From assembly GCA_020696915.1 (NCBI GenBank), contig JAJFMR010000213.1:1-5776 (forward strand): a stretch of 5,776 nucleotides of DNA. The letters run 5' to 3'. Positions 1 to 5,776 of this stretch are shown one piece after another. This DNA comes from Rhizobiaceae bacterium (GTDB lineage: Bacteria; Pseudomonadota; Alphaproteobacteria; Rhizobiales; Rhizobiaceae). Under the pieces are notes generated by a model. The model saw nothing but the letters and a program-made list of their open reading frames with translations. It was not told the origin of the DNA and did not search any database. The first letter of the stretch is position 1, and every line of letters begins with the position of its first letter. A program made the position numbers and the translations under genes.

Positions 1-1
1 G

Positions 2-1117
2 TTGTTCGATCCGTCGGGCTTCGTGGGCGAAACCGCCTACACCTTCGTGATGCCGCAGCGCGACCTGGACGACGTTGTCGACATCAATCCGGCCAATGGG
101 GACCTGAACGACCTGCCGGCCAGCGGTGTCAGGGATACAGAGAACTACGTCGTGCCTCGCATCGGCTTCAAGGCGCGGTTCGGCGCGGCCGTGGACTGCA
201 TGGTTGATTATACGCATCCATGGGGCGCTCACACCAAACCGGGGCTCGACTGGGCCGGCGCCAACAGCAACATCGAAACCGAGATCGAGAGTGACGGATT
301 CGGGGCGACCTGTTCCTACAAGGCCGATCTCGGCAGGGGTCAGGCGCGGCTGATCGGCGGCGTCTTCTATCATCAGATCGACGGCTTCAAGGACCGCCTG
401 GTCTTCGAACTCCCCCCCGAAGTGCCGTTATCGGGCATCGGGCATCTCGAACTCGCCGGAGAGGGCGTCGGCTGGCGTATCGGCGGCGCTTATGAGATTC
501 CTGAAATCGCGCTGCGGGCCAGCCTTGTCTACAACAGCGAAATCGATCTCGACCGGATAACCGGGGTCCTCGATCTCACGCAGCTGCCCCCCGCCGACAA
601 CCCGCTGCTCGGCATCTCGACGCCGGTGTTCGGATCGGCCTCGCTGCCGCAATCGGTGGAGTTGAAGCTGCAATCGGGCGTCGCTCCTGGCTGGCTGGTG
701 TTCGGTACGGTCAAGTGGGTGGACTGGAGCGTCCTGCAAACCATTCCGTTCTGCCCGGTCGGCACCGAGGCGCTTCCGTGCGTCGCGGGCGGCTCGACCC
801 AGGCGACATCTCTCGAACTTCTTTATCGCGACGGCTGGACGGTGACCGGCGGCATCGGGCATGCCTTCAGCAGCGAGTGGAGCGGTGCCCTCAGCCTGTC
901 CTGGGATCGGGGGACCGCGACGACGCAGGGCACCACTACCGATACGTGGACCCTGGCCAGCGGGCTTTCTTACACTCCGGACCCGGACTTCGAGCTGCGG
1001 GCGGGCGCCGCACTCGGCGTCCTGACCAGCGGCTCGTCGATCGATAACCATGCGACCTACACCTTCGGCAATGACCTGGTAGCCGCCGTCTCCGCCGCCG
1101 CCAAGCTGCGTTTCTAG
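2..1117 (+). CDS. FadL/OmpP1-family outer-membrane transport protein, 5' end outside window
   Basis: Partial gene: 371 residues are visible and the frame is open to the left edge, so the true start lies upstream. The family consists of 14-stranded outer-membrane beta-barrels that let hydrophobic compounds such as long-chain fatty acids or aromatics cross the outer membrane. Seen here: alternating polar/hydrophobic strands throughout, a FadL-like block at visible residues 216-249 ([12 protein letters not shown], then [14 protein letters not shown]), and a C-terminal Phe after AAAKLR, as expected for BAM-dependent barrel insertion. Full-length relatives are about 400-450 residues, so roughly the signal peptide and N-terminal hatch are missing. 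Four cysteines are visible (66, 104, 251, 260); the last two sit close together in a probable loop. Substrate cannot be told from sequence. It is followed by a hairpin and a gap, so it is probably not co-transcribed with ilvD. The family call is fairly sure; the substrate is unknown. Confidence 0.85.
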   Translation: MFDPSGFVGETAYTFVMPQRDLDDVVDINPANGDLNDLPASGVRDTENYVVPRIGFKARFGAAVDCMVDYTHPWGAHTKPGLDWAGANSNIETEIESDGFGATCSYKADLGRGQARLIGGVFYHQIDGFKDRLVFELPPEVPLSGIGHLELAGEGVGWRIGGAYEIPEIALRASLVYNSEIDLDRITGVLDLTQLPPADNPLLGISTPVFGSASLPQSVELKLQSGVAPGWLVFGTVKWVDWSVLQTIPFCPVGTEALPCVAGGSTQATSLELLYRDGWTVTGGIGHAFSSEWSGALSLSWDRGTATTQGTTTDTWTLASGLSYTPDPDFELRAGAALGVLTSGSSIDNHATYTFGNDLVAAVSAAAKLRF

Positions 1118-1137
1118 AACAAACCGGCGGACCGAAA

Positions 1138-1159
1138 CCCGGCTCCCAAAGGGGCCGGG
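1138..1159 (+). terminator. GC-rich hairpin after the FadL-like gene, possible terminator
   Basis: The arms CCCGGCTCC (1138-1146) and GGGGCCGGG (1151-1159) form nine pairs including one G-T wobble, around the loop CAAA. The hairpin starts 20 bases after the stop codon at 1117. The bases that follow (ACTGCTCTTGC) are only weakly T-rich, so this is either an imperfect intrinsic terminator or a 3'-end stabilising stem. Position and stem strength favour transcript termination of the upstream gene. Confidence 0.5.
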
Positions 1160-1391
1160 ACTGCTCTTGCACCTGGTGCCGGGGCGGCCCGGGCTTCCGT
1201 CCAACCCACACCCGGCCGCCCGAGATCATCCCCGCTGCGTTTGTGTCGATTCGGCAACAGATTCGCGACGAGGTCTGCGCTATACAACGGGGGCGGGCCG
1301 ACCGCCTACTTCCCGCCATAAACCCGGCGCACGCGAAAAGCCGCGCCACCAGAAAAAAGACGCGACAGACAAGGACGCCGGTTCCGGCGCC

Positions 1392-1396
1392 AGGGA
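1392..1396 (+). promoter_or_regulatory. Ribosome binding site deciding the ilvD start
   Basis: AGGGA lies five bases before the ATG at 1402. It is the best Shine-Dalgarno match in the region and decides for this ATG over the in-frame GTG at 1243. That GTG would add 53 mostly basic residues with no resemblance to the family's N-terminus. The rest of the gap from 1118 (284 bases in all) holds the hairpin at 1138-1159, a TATACA at 1281-1286 that could be a -10 box but lacks a convincing -35, and no gene that I can support. Confidence 0.7.
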
Positions 1397-1401
1397 CAAG
1401 C

Positions 1402-3126
1402 ATGGACGTCCGGGCCATCTCGAAGGACAAGCTTCCAAGCCGTTACGTGACCGAGGGTCCGGCGCGGGCGCCGCACCGGTCGTACCTCTATGCGATGGGC
1501 CTCTCGGCCGCCGAAATCGCGCAGCCGCTGGTCGGCGTCGCCAGCTGCTGGAACGAAGCCGCTCCCTGCAACATCTCCCTGATGCGCCAGGCGCAGGTGG
1601 TGAAGAAGGGCGTCGCTTCCGCCAACGGCACGCCACGCGAGTTCTGCACCATCACCGTCACCGACGGTATCGCCATGGGCCACCAGGGCATGAAATCGTC
1701 GCTGGTGTCGCGCGACGTGATCGCCGATTCCGTGGAACTGACCATGCGCGGACATTGCTACGACGCGCTGGTCGGCCTTGCCGGATGCGACAAGTCGCTG
1801 CCGGGCATGATGATGGCCATGGTGCGTCTCAACGTGCCGTCAATCTTCATCTATGGCGGCTCCATCCTGCCGGGCAGCTACCGGGGGCGGCAGATCACCG
1901 TCCAGGACGTGTTCGAAGCGGTGGGCCAGCATTCGGTCGGCGCAATCGGCGACAGCGAACTCCTGGAGATCGAGCAGGCGGCGTGCCCGTCGGCGGGTTC
2001 CTGCGGCGCGCAGTTCACAGCCAACACGATGGCTACGGTTGCCGAGGCGATCGGTCTGGCGCTGCCCTATTCATGCGGTGCCCCGGCGCCCTATGAAATG
2101 CGCGACCGCTTCAATTTCGCGTCCGGCGAGAAGGTGATGGAGCTGATCGCCCGCAACATCCGACCGCGCGACATCGTCACCCGGAAGGCGCTCGAGAACG
2201 CCGCGGCCGTCGTGTCGGCGACCGGCGGCTCGACCAATGCGGCCTTGCATCTGCCGGCCATTGCCCATGAGGCAGGCATCCACTTCGATCTCTTCGACGT
2301 CGCTGAAATCTTCGAGCGGACACCCTACATCGCCGACCTCAAGCCGGGCGGCAAATATGTGGCGAAGGACATGTTCGAGGCGGGCGGCATCCCGCTTCTG
2401 ATGAAGACCCTTCTGGACAACGGCTATCTGCATGGTGATTGCCTGACCGTCACCGGCCGTACTTTGGCCGAAAACATGGAGCACGTTGCCTGGAACGACC
2501 ATCAGGACGTGGTCAGGCCGGCCGACCGGCCGATTACCACAACCGGCGGGGTCGTTGGCCTGAGGGGCAATCTTGCTCCCGAGGGCGCCATTGTGAAGGT
2601 TGCGGGCATGTCCGAGCTGAAATTTTCGGGCCCGGCGCGCTGCTTCGATTCCGAGGAGGAATGTTTCGCAGCAGTGACCGGCCGTAACTACAGCGAAGGC
2701 GAGGTTCTCGTCATTCGTTACGAAGGTCCTCAGGGCGGGCCCGGCATGCGTGAGATGCTGTCGACAACAGCGGCGCTCTACGGTCAGGGCATGGGAAACA
2801 AGGTAGCCCTCATCACCGACGGCCGTTTCTCGGGGGCCACGCGCGGCTTCTGCATAGGTCACGTCGGGCCGGAGGCGGCGGTGGGCGGTCCGATCGGACT
2901 GCTGAAGGACGGGGACATGATCACGATCGATGCCACCGAGGGCACGATCGAGGTGGCGGTCTCCGAAATGGAACTGGCGGAACGGGCAAGGAGTTGGAAG
3001 CGCCGCGCTACCGATTACCAGTCGGGCGCGATCTGGAAGTATGCACAAACGGTCGGTCCCGCCCGCGACGGTGCGGTCACCCATCCGGGCGGCGCGAAAG
3101 AAACACACTGCTATGCCGATATCTGA
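1402..3126 (+). CDS. ilvD: Dihydroxy-acid dehydratase IlvD
   Basis: A 574-residue cytoplasmic iron-sulfur enzyme of the IlvD/Edd family. It dehydrates 2,3-dihydroxy-isovalerate and 2,3-dihydroxy-3-methylvalerate to the 2-oxo acids that become valine/leucine and isoleucine. Visible motifs: the three expected cluster cysteines C56 (APCN), C129 (GCDKSLPG, IlvD/Edd signature 1) and C201 ([16 protein letters not shown]); K131 in the DKSLPG motif, the lysine carbamylated for Mg binding in studied homologues; and signature 2, [12 protein letters not shown] (469-480), with S477 at the position of the proposed catalytic base. Length matches the shorter class of about 560-575 residues rather than the roughly 616-residue E. 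coli form. Several studied short-class enzymes carry an oxygen-tolerant [2Fe-2S] cluster; that cluster type is inferred here. The ATG at 1402 is chosen for its ribosome binding site and N-terminus. A sugar-acid dehydratase paralogue is possible, but the sequence reads as true IlvD. The 3' end overlaps exoR by 14 bases. Confidence 0.95.
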   Translation: MDVRAISKDKLPSRYVTEGPARAPHRSYLYAMGLSAAEIAQPLVGVASCWNEAAPCNISLMRQAQVVKKGVASANGTPREFCTITVTDGIAMGHQGMKSSLVSRDVIADSVELTMRGHCYDALVGLAGCDKSLPGMMMAMVRLNVPSIFIYGGSILPGSYRGRQITVQDVFEAVGQHSVGAIGDSELLEIEQAACPSAGSCGAQFTANTMATVAEAIGLALPYSCGAPAPYEMRDRFNFASGEKVMELIARNIRPRDIVTRKALENAAAVVSATGGSTNAALHLPAIAHEAGIHFDLFDVAEIFERTPYIADLKPGGKYVAKDMFEAGGIPLLMKTLLDNGYLHGDCLTVTGRTLAENMEHVAWNDHQDVVRPADRPITTTGGVVGLRGNLAPEGAIVKVAGMSELKFSGPARCFDSEEECFAAVTGRNYSEGEVLVIRYEGPQGGPGMREMLSTTAALYGQGMGNKVALITDGRFSGATRGFCIGHVGPEAAVGGPIGLLKDGDMITIDATEGTIEVAVSEMELAERARSWKRRATDYQSGAIWKYAQTVGPARDGAVTHPGGAKETHCYADI

Positions 3127-3925
3127 GTTCGTCAGGGTTCTTGCGTTCGGCGGCCTCGTCGCCGCGGCGACCCTCCTTTCCGCGGGCGGGGCGCTGGCGA
3201 TCGACCAGGACATTTTCGACGACAAGGGCGACGTGAAGCCGCAGTCGAGCCCGTGGGACGTTTTCCAGTTCGGCTACTCGGCCTACAAGAGCGGCCACAA
3301 GGACCAGGCGGTGGAAGCCTATCGCTATGCCGCCGAAAACGGCCAGCTCGGCGCCAGCTGGAAGCTCGCCCGCATGTATGCCGAAGGTGACGGCGTCGCC
3401 CGGGACGACTACGAGGCGTTCAAGTTCTTCGCAGTGATTGCCAGCAAGGACGTCGAGGCGGGCAGCCGGGAGGAAAGCTACGTTTCCGACGCCCTGGTGG
3501 CCCTCGGTGGGTATTTCAAGAAAGGCATTCCCGGCAGTCCGATCGAGGCCAACAGCAGCGCGGCGCAGGAATATTACATGCGCGCCGCCACCTATTACCG
3601 CAACCCGGTTGCCCAGTTCGAGATGGGGAATCTGTTCCTCAAGGGCGAGGGGGTAAAGCCCAGCGTCCGTCAGGCTGGACGCTGGTTTCAGCTTGCCGCC
3701 GAAAAGGGGCATGCCGGCGCGCAGGCGACGCTCGGCCATCTCCTGTTCCAGAGCGGCAGAGTGGTAAAGGGCCTCGCCATGATGACCGCTGCGCTGGAGC
3801 GAGCCTCGCCGGCCGATCAGGTCTGGATACGCGGCATGCAGGAGGAGGCCTTCGGACTCGCCGCGGAAGCCGACCGCCGCACCGCCATGGCGCTCGCCCA
3901 GGACATCGTCAAGGGCATCCAGTAA
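3113..3925 (+). CDS. exoR: ExoR-like periplasmic Sel1-repeat regulator
   Basis: A 270-residue protein, close to the 268 of Sinorhizobium meliloti ExoR. Residues 1-29 look like a signal peptide: hydrophobic core 9-24 and probable cleavage after ALA, before IDQD. The mature protein carries Sel1/TPR-like helical repeats, clearest at 63-113 ([10 protein letters not shown], then [11 protein letters not shown], then DDYEAFKFF) and 164-202 ([15 protein letters not shown], then [14 protein letters not shown]). The C-terminal stretch [10 protein letters not shown] to [21 protein letters not shown] closely resembles remembered ExoR sequences. In rhizobia, ExoR binds the sensor kinase ExoS in the periplasm and keeps ExoS/ChvI off; its proteolysis, for example in acid, switches on exopolysaccharide and lowers motility. 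No exoS or chvI lies in this window, so that role is inferred by homology. The start falls within the last codons of ilvD and the ribosome binding site is poor. An in-frame GTG at 3071 would add 14 basic residues to the signal peptide and is the alternative. Confidence 0.88.
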   Translation: MPISEFVRVLAFGGLVAAATLLSAGGALAIDQDIFDDKGDVKPQSSPWDVFQFGYSAYKSGHKDQAVEAYRYAAENGQLGASWKLARMYAEGDGVARDDYEAFKFFAVIASKDVEAGSREESYVSDALVALGGYFKKGIPGSPIEANSSAAQEYYMRAATYYRNPVAQFEMGNLFLKGEGVKPSVRQAGRWFQLAAEKGHAGAQATLGHLLFQSGRVVKGLAMMTAALERASPADQVWIRGMQEEAFGLAAEADRRTAMALAQDIVKGIQ

Positions 3926-3931
3926 GGCTCT

Positions 3932-4801
3932 TCAGTCGCGCAGCGGCCGGCCCAGCCGCCCGGCCAGATCCTGCGTGAACTGCCATGCGACACGGCCGGA
4001 ACGGCTGCCGCGCGTCGTCGCCCATTCGAGCGCCTCGGCGCGCAGCTGCGATGGGTCGATCTCAAGTCCGTGATAGTCGACATAGCCCTCGATCATTCCG
4101 AGATAGTCGTCCTGCGAGCATTTGTGGAAGCCGAGCCACAGGCCGAAGCGGTCCGACAGCGACACCTTCTCCTCCACCGAGTCCGAGGGATTGATCGCCG
4201 TCGCGCGTTCGTTGTCGATCATCTCGCGGGGCAGCAGATGCCGCCGGTTCGACGTGGCATAGAAGATGACATTAGGGGGGCGCCCTTCGACGCCGCCTTC
4301 GAGCGCCGCCTTCAGCGACTTGTAGGACGTGTCGTCGTGGTCGAACGAAAGATCGTCGCAAAAGAGAATGAATCGGCACCCGGCGCCCTTCAGCAGGGCG
4401 AGGACCCGAGGCAGCGTATCGATGTCCTCGCGATGGATCTCGATCAGCTTCAGCGCGCCGGCCGGCCCGTCATTGACCGTTGCGTGGACAGCCTTGACCA
4501 GGGATGATTTGCCCATGCCGCGGGCGCCCCACAGAAGGACGTTGTTGGCGGGCAGGCCGGCGGCAAAGCGTCTGGTGTTGTCAAGCAGAATGTCGCGGAC
4601 GCGGTCGACGCCCCTGATCAGCCCGAGATCGACACGGTTGACGTGAAAGACAGGCTCGAGCTCGCCGCGTTCGGCTGCCCATACGAAACAGTCGGCGGCA
4701 CCGAAATCCGGTTCGCGAGGCGGCCTGGGCGCGAGCCGGCCCACGGCCTCGATCAGGAGGTCGAGTTTTTCGGACAGCGCATCTCTCGTCTTGTCGGTCA
4801 T
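3932..4801 (-). CDS. DUF815-family AAA+ ATPase of unknown role
   Basis: A 289-residue cytoplasmic P-loop ATPase of the DUF815 (COG2607) family. Motifs: Walker A GARGMGKSS at 92-100, Walker B FILFCDD at 144-150, a sensor-1-like ATSNRRHL at 182-189, the family-typical block EEKVSLSDRFGLWLGF at 210-225 with a candidate arginine finger (R218), and GSRSGRVAWQF at 265-275 as a sensor-2-like end. The N-terminal 80 residues include an amphipathic start and the stretch WAAERGELEPV, also usual in the family. The family has no settled function that I know of. The start at 4801 is preferred because AAAGAG lies seven bases upstream; starts at 4849 or 4900 would add 16 or 33 residues unlike the family. It is convergent with exoR, with 6 bases between the stops, and divergent from yajC. 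The family call is firm; a link to Sec function would be inference from position only. Confidence 0.92.
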   Translation of the reverse strand: MTDKTRDALSEKLDLLIEAVGRLAPRPPREPDFGAADCFVWAAERGELEPVFHVNRVDLGLIRGVDRVRDILLDNTRRFAAGLPANNVLLWGARGMGKSSLVKAVHATVNDGPAGALKLIEIHREDIDTLPRVLALLKGAGCRFILFCDDLSFDHDDTSYKSLKAALEGGVEGRPPNVIFYATSNRRHLLPREMIDNERATAINPSDSVEEKVSLSDRFGLWLGFHKCSQDDYLGMIEGYVDYHGLEIDPSQLRAEALEWATTRGSRSGRVAWQFTQDLAGRLGRPLRD

Positions 4802-4808
4802 CCATAGA

Positions 4809-4814
4809 CTCTTT
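4809..4814 (-). promoter_or_regulatory. Ribosome binding site for the DUF815 ATPase
   Basis: On the minus strand AAAGAG lies seven bases before the ATG at 4801. The match is modest, but the spacing is right, and it supports this start over the two upstream in-frame ATGs. Confidence 0.45.
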
Positions 4815-4894
4815 GCCTGGGAAGCACGCGGCTGCCGAGCCTCTAACATGGTGGACCCGGCCCGCAAAGCGCTGGCGGCCGCCTTATAACTCGG

Positions 4895-4922
4895 TTGCAA
4901 AGGCAGCTTTAGCGACTATATT
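4895..4922 (+). promoter_or_regulatory. Probable sigma70-type promoter for yajC-secD
   Basis: TTGCAA (4895-4900) and TATATT (4917-4922) are separated by 16 bases. They match the -35 consensus at four of six and the -10 consensus at five of six positions. In an otherwise GC-rich region, this AT-rich pair stands out. The predicted transcript would start near 4929 and give a leader of about 47 bases before the yajC ATG. No operator for a known regulator was recognised. Confidence 0.6.
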
Positions 4923-4945
4923 CCCGCCAAATTTCGGGGCCGGTC

Positions 4946-4962
4946 GCGGGCCGCCCGCTTTT
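4946..4962 (+). promoter_or_regulatory. Short GC hairpin plus T run in the yajC leader
   Basis: GCGGG (4946-4950) and CCCGC (4954-4958) pair around the loop CCG and are followed directly by TTTTATT. This has the form of a minimal intrinsic terminator, and it ends just before the ribosome binding site at 4966-4969. A competing pairing of CGGGGC (4935-4940) with GCCCG (4953-4957) is also possible. It could be an attenuator, a translation-modulating structure, or chance in GC-rich DNA; the stem has only five pairs. Confidence 0.35.
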
Positions 4963-4965
4963 ATT

Positions 4966-4969
4966 GGAG
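4966..4969 (+). promoter_or_regulatory. Ribosome binding site deciding the yajC start
   Basis: GGAG lies six bases before the ATG at 4976. An in-frame TTG at 4964 overlaps this site and would add four residues, but it has no ribosome binding site of its own, so the ATG is preferred. Confidence 0.7.
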
Positions 4970-4975
4970 CAATCG

Positions 4976-5311
4976 ATGTTCGTCACACCGGCCTACGCCC
5001 AAGGCGCGGGCGCCAGCCCCGACATGCTGATCAGCATTTTGCCATTTGTCCTGATTTTCGTGATCATGTATTTTCTGATCATCCGCCCGCAGCGGCAGCA
5101 GCTGAAGAAGCGGGGCGAGATGCTGGCTGCCATTCGCCGCGGTGACACGGTCGTCACCGGCGGCGGTTTCATCGGCAAGGTCACCAAGGCCGCCGACGAC
5201 GAACTCGAGATCGATCTAGGCGGCGGGACGAAGGTTACGGCGCTGCGCGCCACGATCGCCGACGTGCGCGTGAGGGGCGAGCCGGTCGCCAACCAGAACG
5301 CGAAAAAATAA
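4976..5311 (+). CDS. yajC: Preprotein translocase subunit YajC
   Basis: A 111-residue single-span inner-membrane protein, the usual size for YajC (about 85-120). It associates with SecD and SecF in the accessory complex that helps SecYEG move proteins across the membrane. Seen: a short N-terminal segment (MFVTPAYAQG), one membrane helix at about 17-36 (MLISILPFVLIFVIMYFLII), then the hallmark RPQRQQLKK (37-45), and the soluble domain with GDTVVTGGGFIGKV (56-69) followed by DDELEIDLGGGTKV. The N-terminal AYAQ stretch resembles a signal-peptide end and is common in alphaproteobacterial YajC. secD follows on the same strand after 78 bases, so the two are probably co-transcribed from the promoter at 4895-4922. 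No oddities. The call is firm. Confidence 0.96.
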   Translation: MFVTPAYAQGAGASPDMLISILPFVLIFVIMYFLIIRPQRQQLKKRGEMLAAIRRGDTVVTGGGFIGKVTKAADDELEIDLGGGTKVTALRATIADVRVRGEPVANQNAKK

Positions 5312-5344
5312 CCGCATTCTGGTCGGAACCCGGGCAATCTCTCG

Positions 5345-5373
5345 AGGCGAGGGCGGTTTGCCGCACCTCGCCT
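5345..5373 (+). promoter_or_regulatory. Strong hairpin in the yajC-secD spacer
   Basis: AGGCGAGG (5345-5352) pairs with CCTCGCCT (5366-5373), continued inward by GCGG (5353-5356) with CCGC (5361-5364). The loop is TTTG and a single A at 5365 is bulged, giving twelve pairs. No T run follows and secD starts 16 bases later, so a full terminator is unlikely. Partial attenuation, transcript processing or tuning of secD translation relative to yajC are possible roles; these are inferences. Confidence 0.5.
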
Positions 5374-5389
5374 GAATGAAAGACGAGCC

Positions 5390-5776
5390 ATGCTTTATTT
5401 CTCACGGTGGAAAACGATCTCGATCTGGGCCGTCGTGCTGATCGGGGTGCTGTTCGCGCTGCCGAATCTCTACCCGGAAGGATTGAAGGCGCAGCTTCCC
5501 GACTGGTTCCCCAAGCGCGAGATGACGCTCGGTCTGGACCTGCAGGGCGGCTCGCACATCCTGCTGCAGCTCGAGCGCCAGGACCTGATCGACGAGCGGC
5601 TCGAGGCGACGCGCGACGATATCCGCACGCTGCTCAGGGACGCCAGGATCGGCTATACCGGGCTGACCGGCAGCGGCAGGACGATCCAGGTCAGGATTCG
5701 CGAAGCCGGCGAGATCGAGGCTGCCAGGACGGCCCTGGCGCAACTGACGCAGCCGGTGGCCTCCAGCATGTTCGGC
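5390..5776 (+). CDS. secD: Protein translocase subunit SecD, 3' end outside window
   Basis: The first 129 residues of SecD; the frame is still open at the right edge. SecD is an inner-membrane RND-type protein which, with SecF, uses the proton gradient to help complete protein export through SecYEG. Seen: N-terminal membrane helix at about 9-28 (after MLYFSRWK), the family motif LGLDLQGGSHILLQ at 47-60, and the beginning of the large periplasmic P1 domain with alternating charged helices (RLEATRDDIRTLLRDARIGY). Full-length SecD proteins are about 530-620 residues, so most of the gene, including the other five membrane helices, lies to the right; secF usually follows. The ATG at 5390 has a weak purine stretch upstream (GAAAGACGAG), and no other in-frame start is present nearby. 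The call is firm. Confidence 0.95.
   Translation, partial: MLYFSRWKTISIWAVVLIGVLFALPNLYPEGLKAQLPDWFPKREMTLGLDLQGGSHILLQLERQDLIDERLEATRDDIRTLLRDARIGYTGLTGSGRTIQVRIREAGEIEAARTALAQLTQPVASSMFG

Noticed and set aside
428..1204. 258-residue minus-strand open frame opposite the FadL-like gene
   Set aside because: The composition is typical of an antisense shadow and no family features are seen; the plus-strand barrel protein explains the region.
1281..1286. TATACA as an ilvD promoter -10 box
   Set aside because: No acceptable -35 hexamer at 15-19 bases upstream, so it was not listed as a promoter.
1292..1317. Inverted repeat GGCGGG / CCCGCC upstream of ilvD
   Set aside because: Only six pairs with a 14-base loop and no T run; expected by chance in GC-rich DNA.
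1243..1401. 53-residue N-terminal extension of IlvD from a GTG
   Set aside because: The stretch is low-complexity and basic, unlike the family, lacks a ribosome binding site, and the ATG at 1402 has a good one.
2071..3225. Long minus-strand open frame opposite ilvD and exoR
   Set aside because: It lies antisense to two firmly identified genes, and its Arg/Ala/His-rich sequence without recognisable motifs is typical of a shadow frame in GC-rich DNA.
5376..5441. 21-codon open frame overlapping the secD start
   Set aside because: Starts at an ATG without a ribosome binding site and ends within secD; no leader-peptide signature such as repeated regulatory codons.
1..5776. Mobile elements, CRISPR arrays, tRNA genes or a defence system
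   Set aside because: No transposase or integrase, direct repeat array, tRNA-like fold or known defence domain was seen; the DUF815 ATPase alone is not evidence of a defence system.

Overview
This window looks like a piece of chromosome from a GC-rich alphaproteobacterium, most likely of the Hyphomicrobiales (Rhizobiales) group. The evidence is an ExoR-type periplasmic Sel1-repeat regulator, which is characteristic of rhizobia and relatives, and a DUF815 ATPase beside yajC-secD, a neighbourhood I recall from this order. No mobile element, tRNA, rRNA, CRISPR array or sign of recent transfer was seen. The layout is compact and reads as core chromosome.

Left region (1-1401): the 3' part of a FadL/OmpP1-family outer-membrane transporter gene runs in from the left edge and stops at 1117. 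A GC-rich hairpin (1138-1159) follows, then about 240 bases without a convincing gene, up to a well-placed ribosome binding site for ilvD.

Central region (1402-3925): ilvD (dihydroxy-acid dehydratase, branched-chain amino acid synthesis) overlaps by 14 bases the start of exoR, a secreted Sel1-repeat protein. In Sinorhizobium, ExoR restrains the ExoS/ChvI two-component system and so controls exopolysaccharide and motility. The overlap suggests one transcript and perhaps translational coupling.

Right region (3926-5776): a DUF815 AAA+ ATPase gene lies on the minus strand, tail to tail with exoR with only 6 bases between the stop codons. It is divergent from yajC and secD, which encode accessory subunits of the Sec translocon. 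secD runs off the right edge. The 174-base divergent gap holds a good sigma70-like promoter for yajC-secD and a small GC hairpin with a T run just before the yajC ribosome binding site. A longer hairpin lies in the yajC-secD spacer.

I found no clearly new multi-gene system. The points most worth a second look are the ilvD-exoR overlap, the two RNA hairpins in the yajC-secD transcript, and the uncharacterised ATPase next to the Sec genes.
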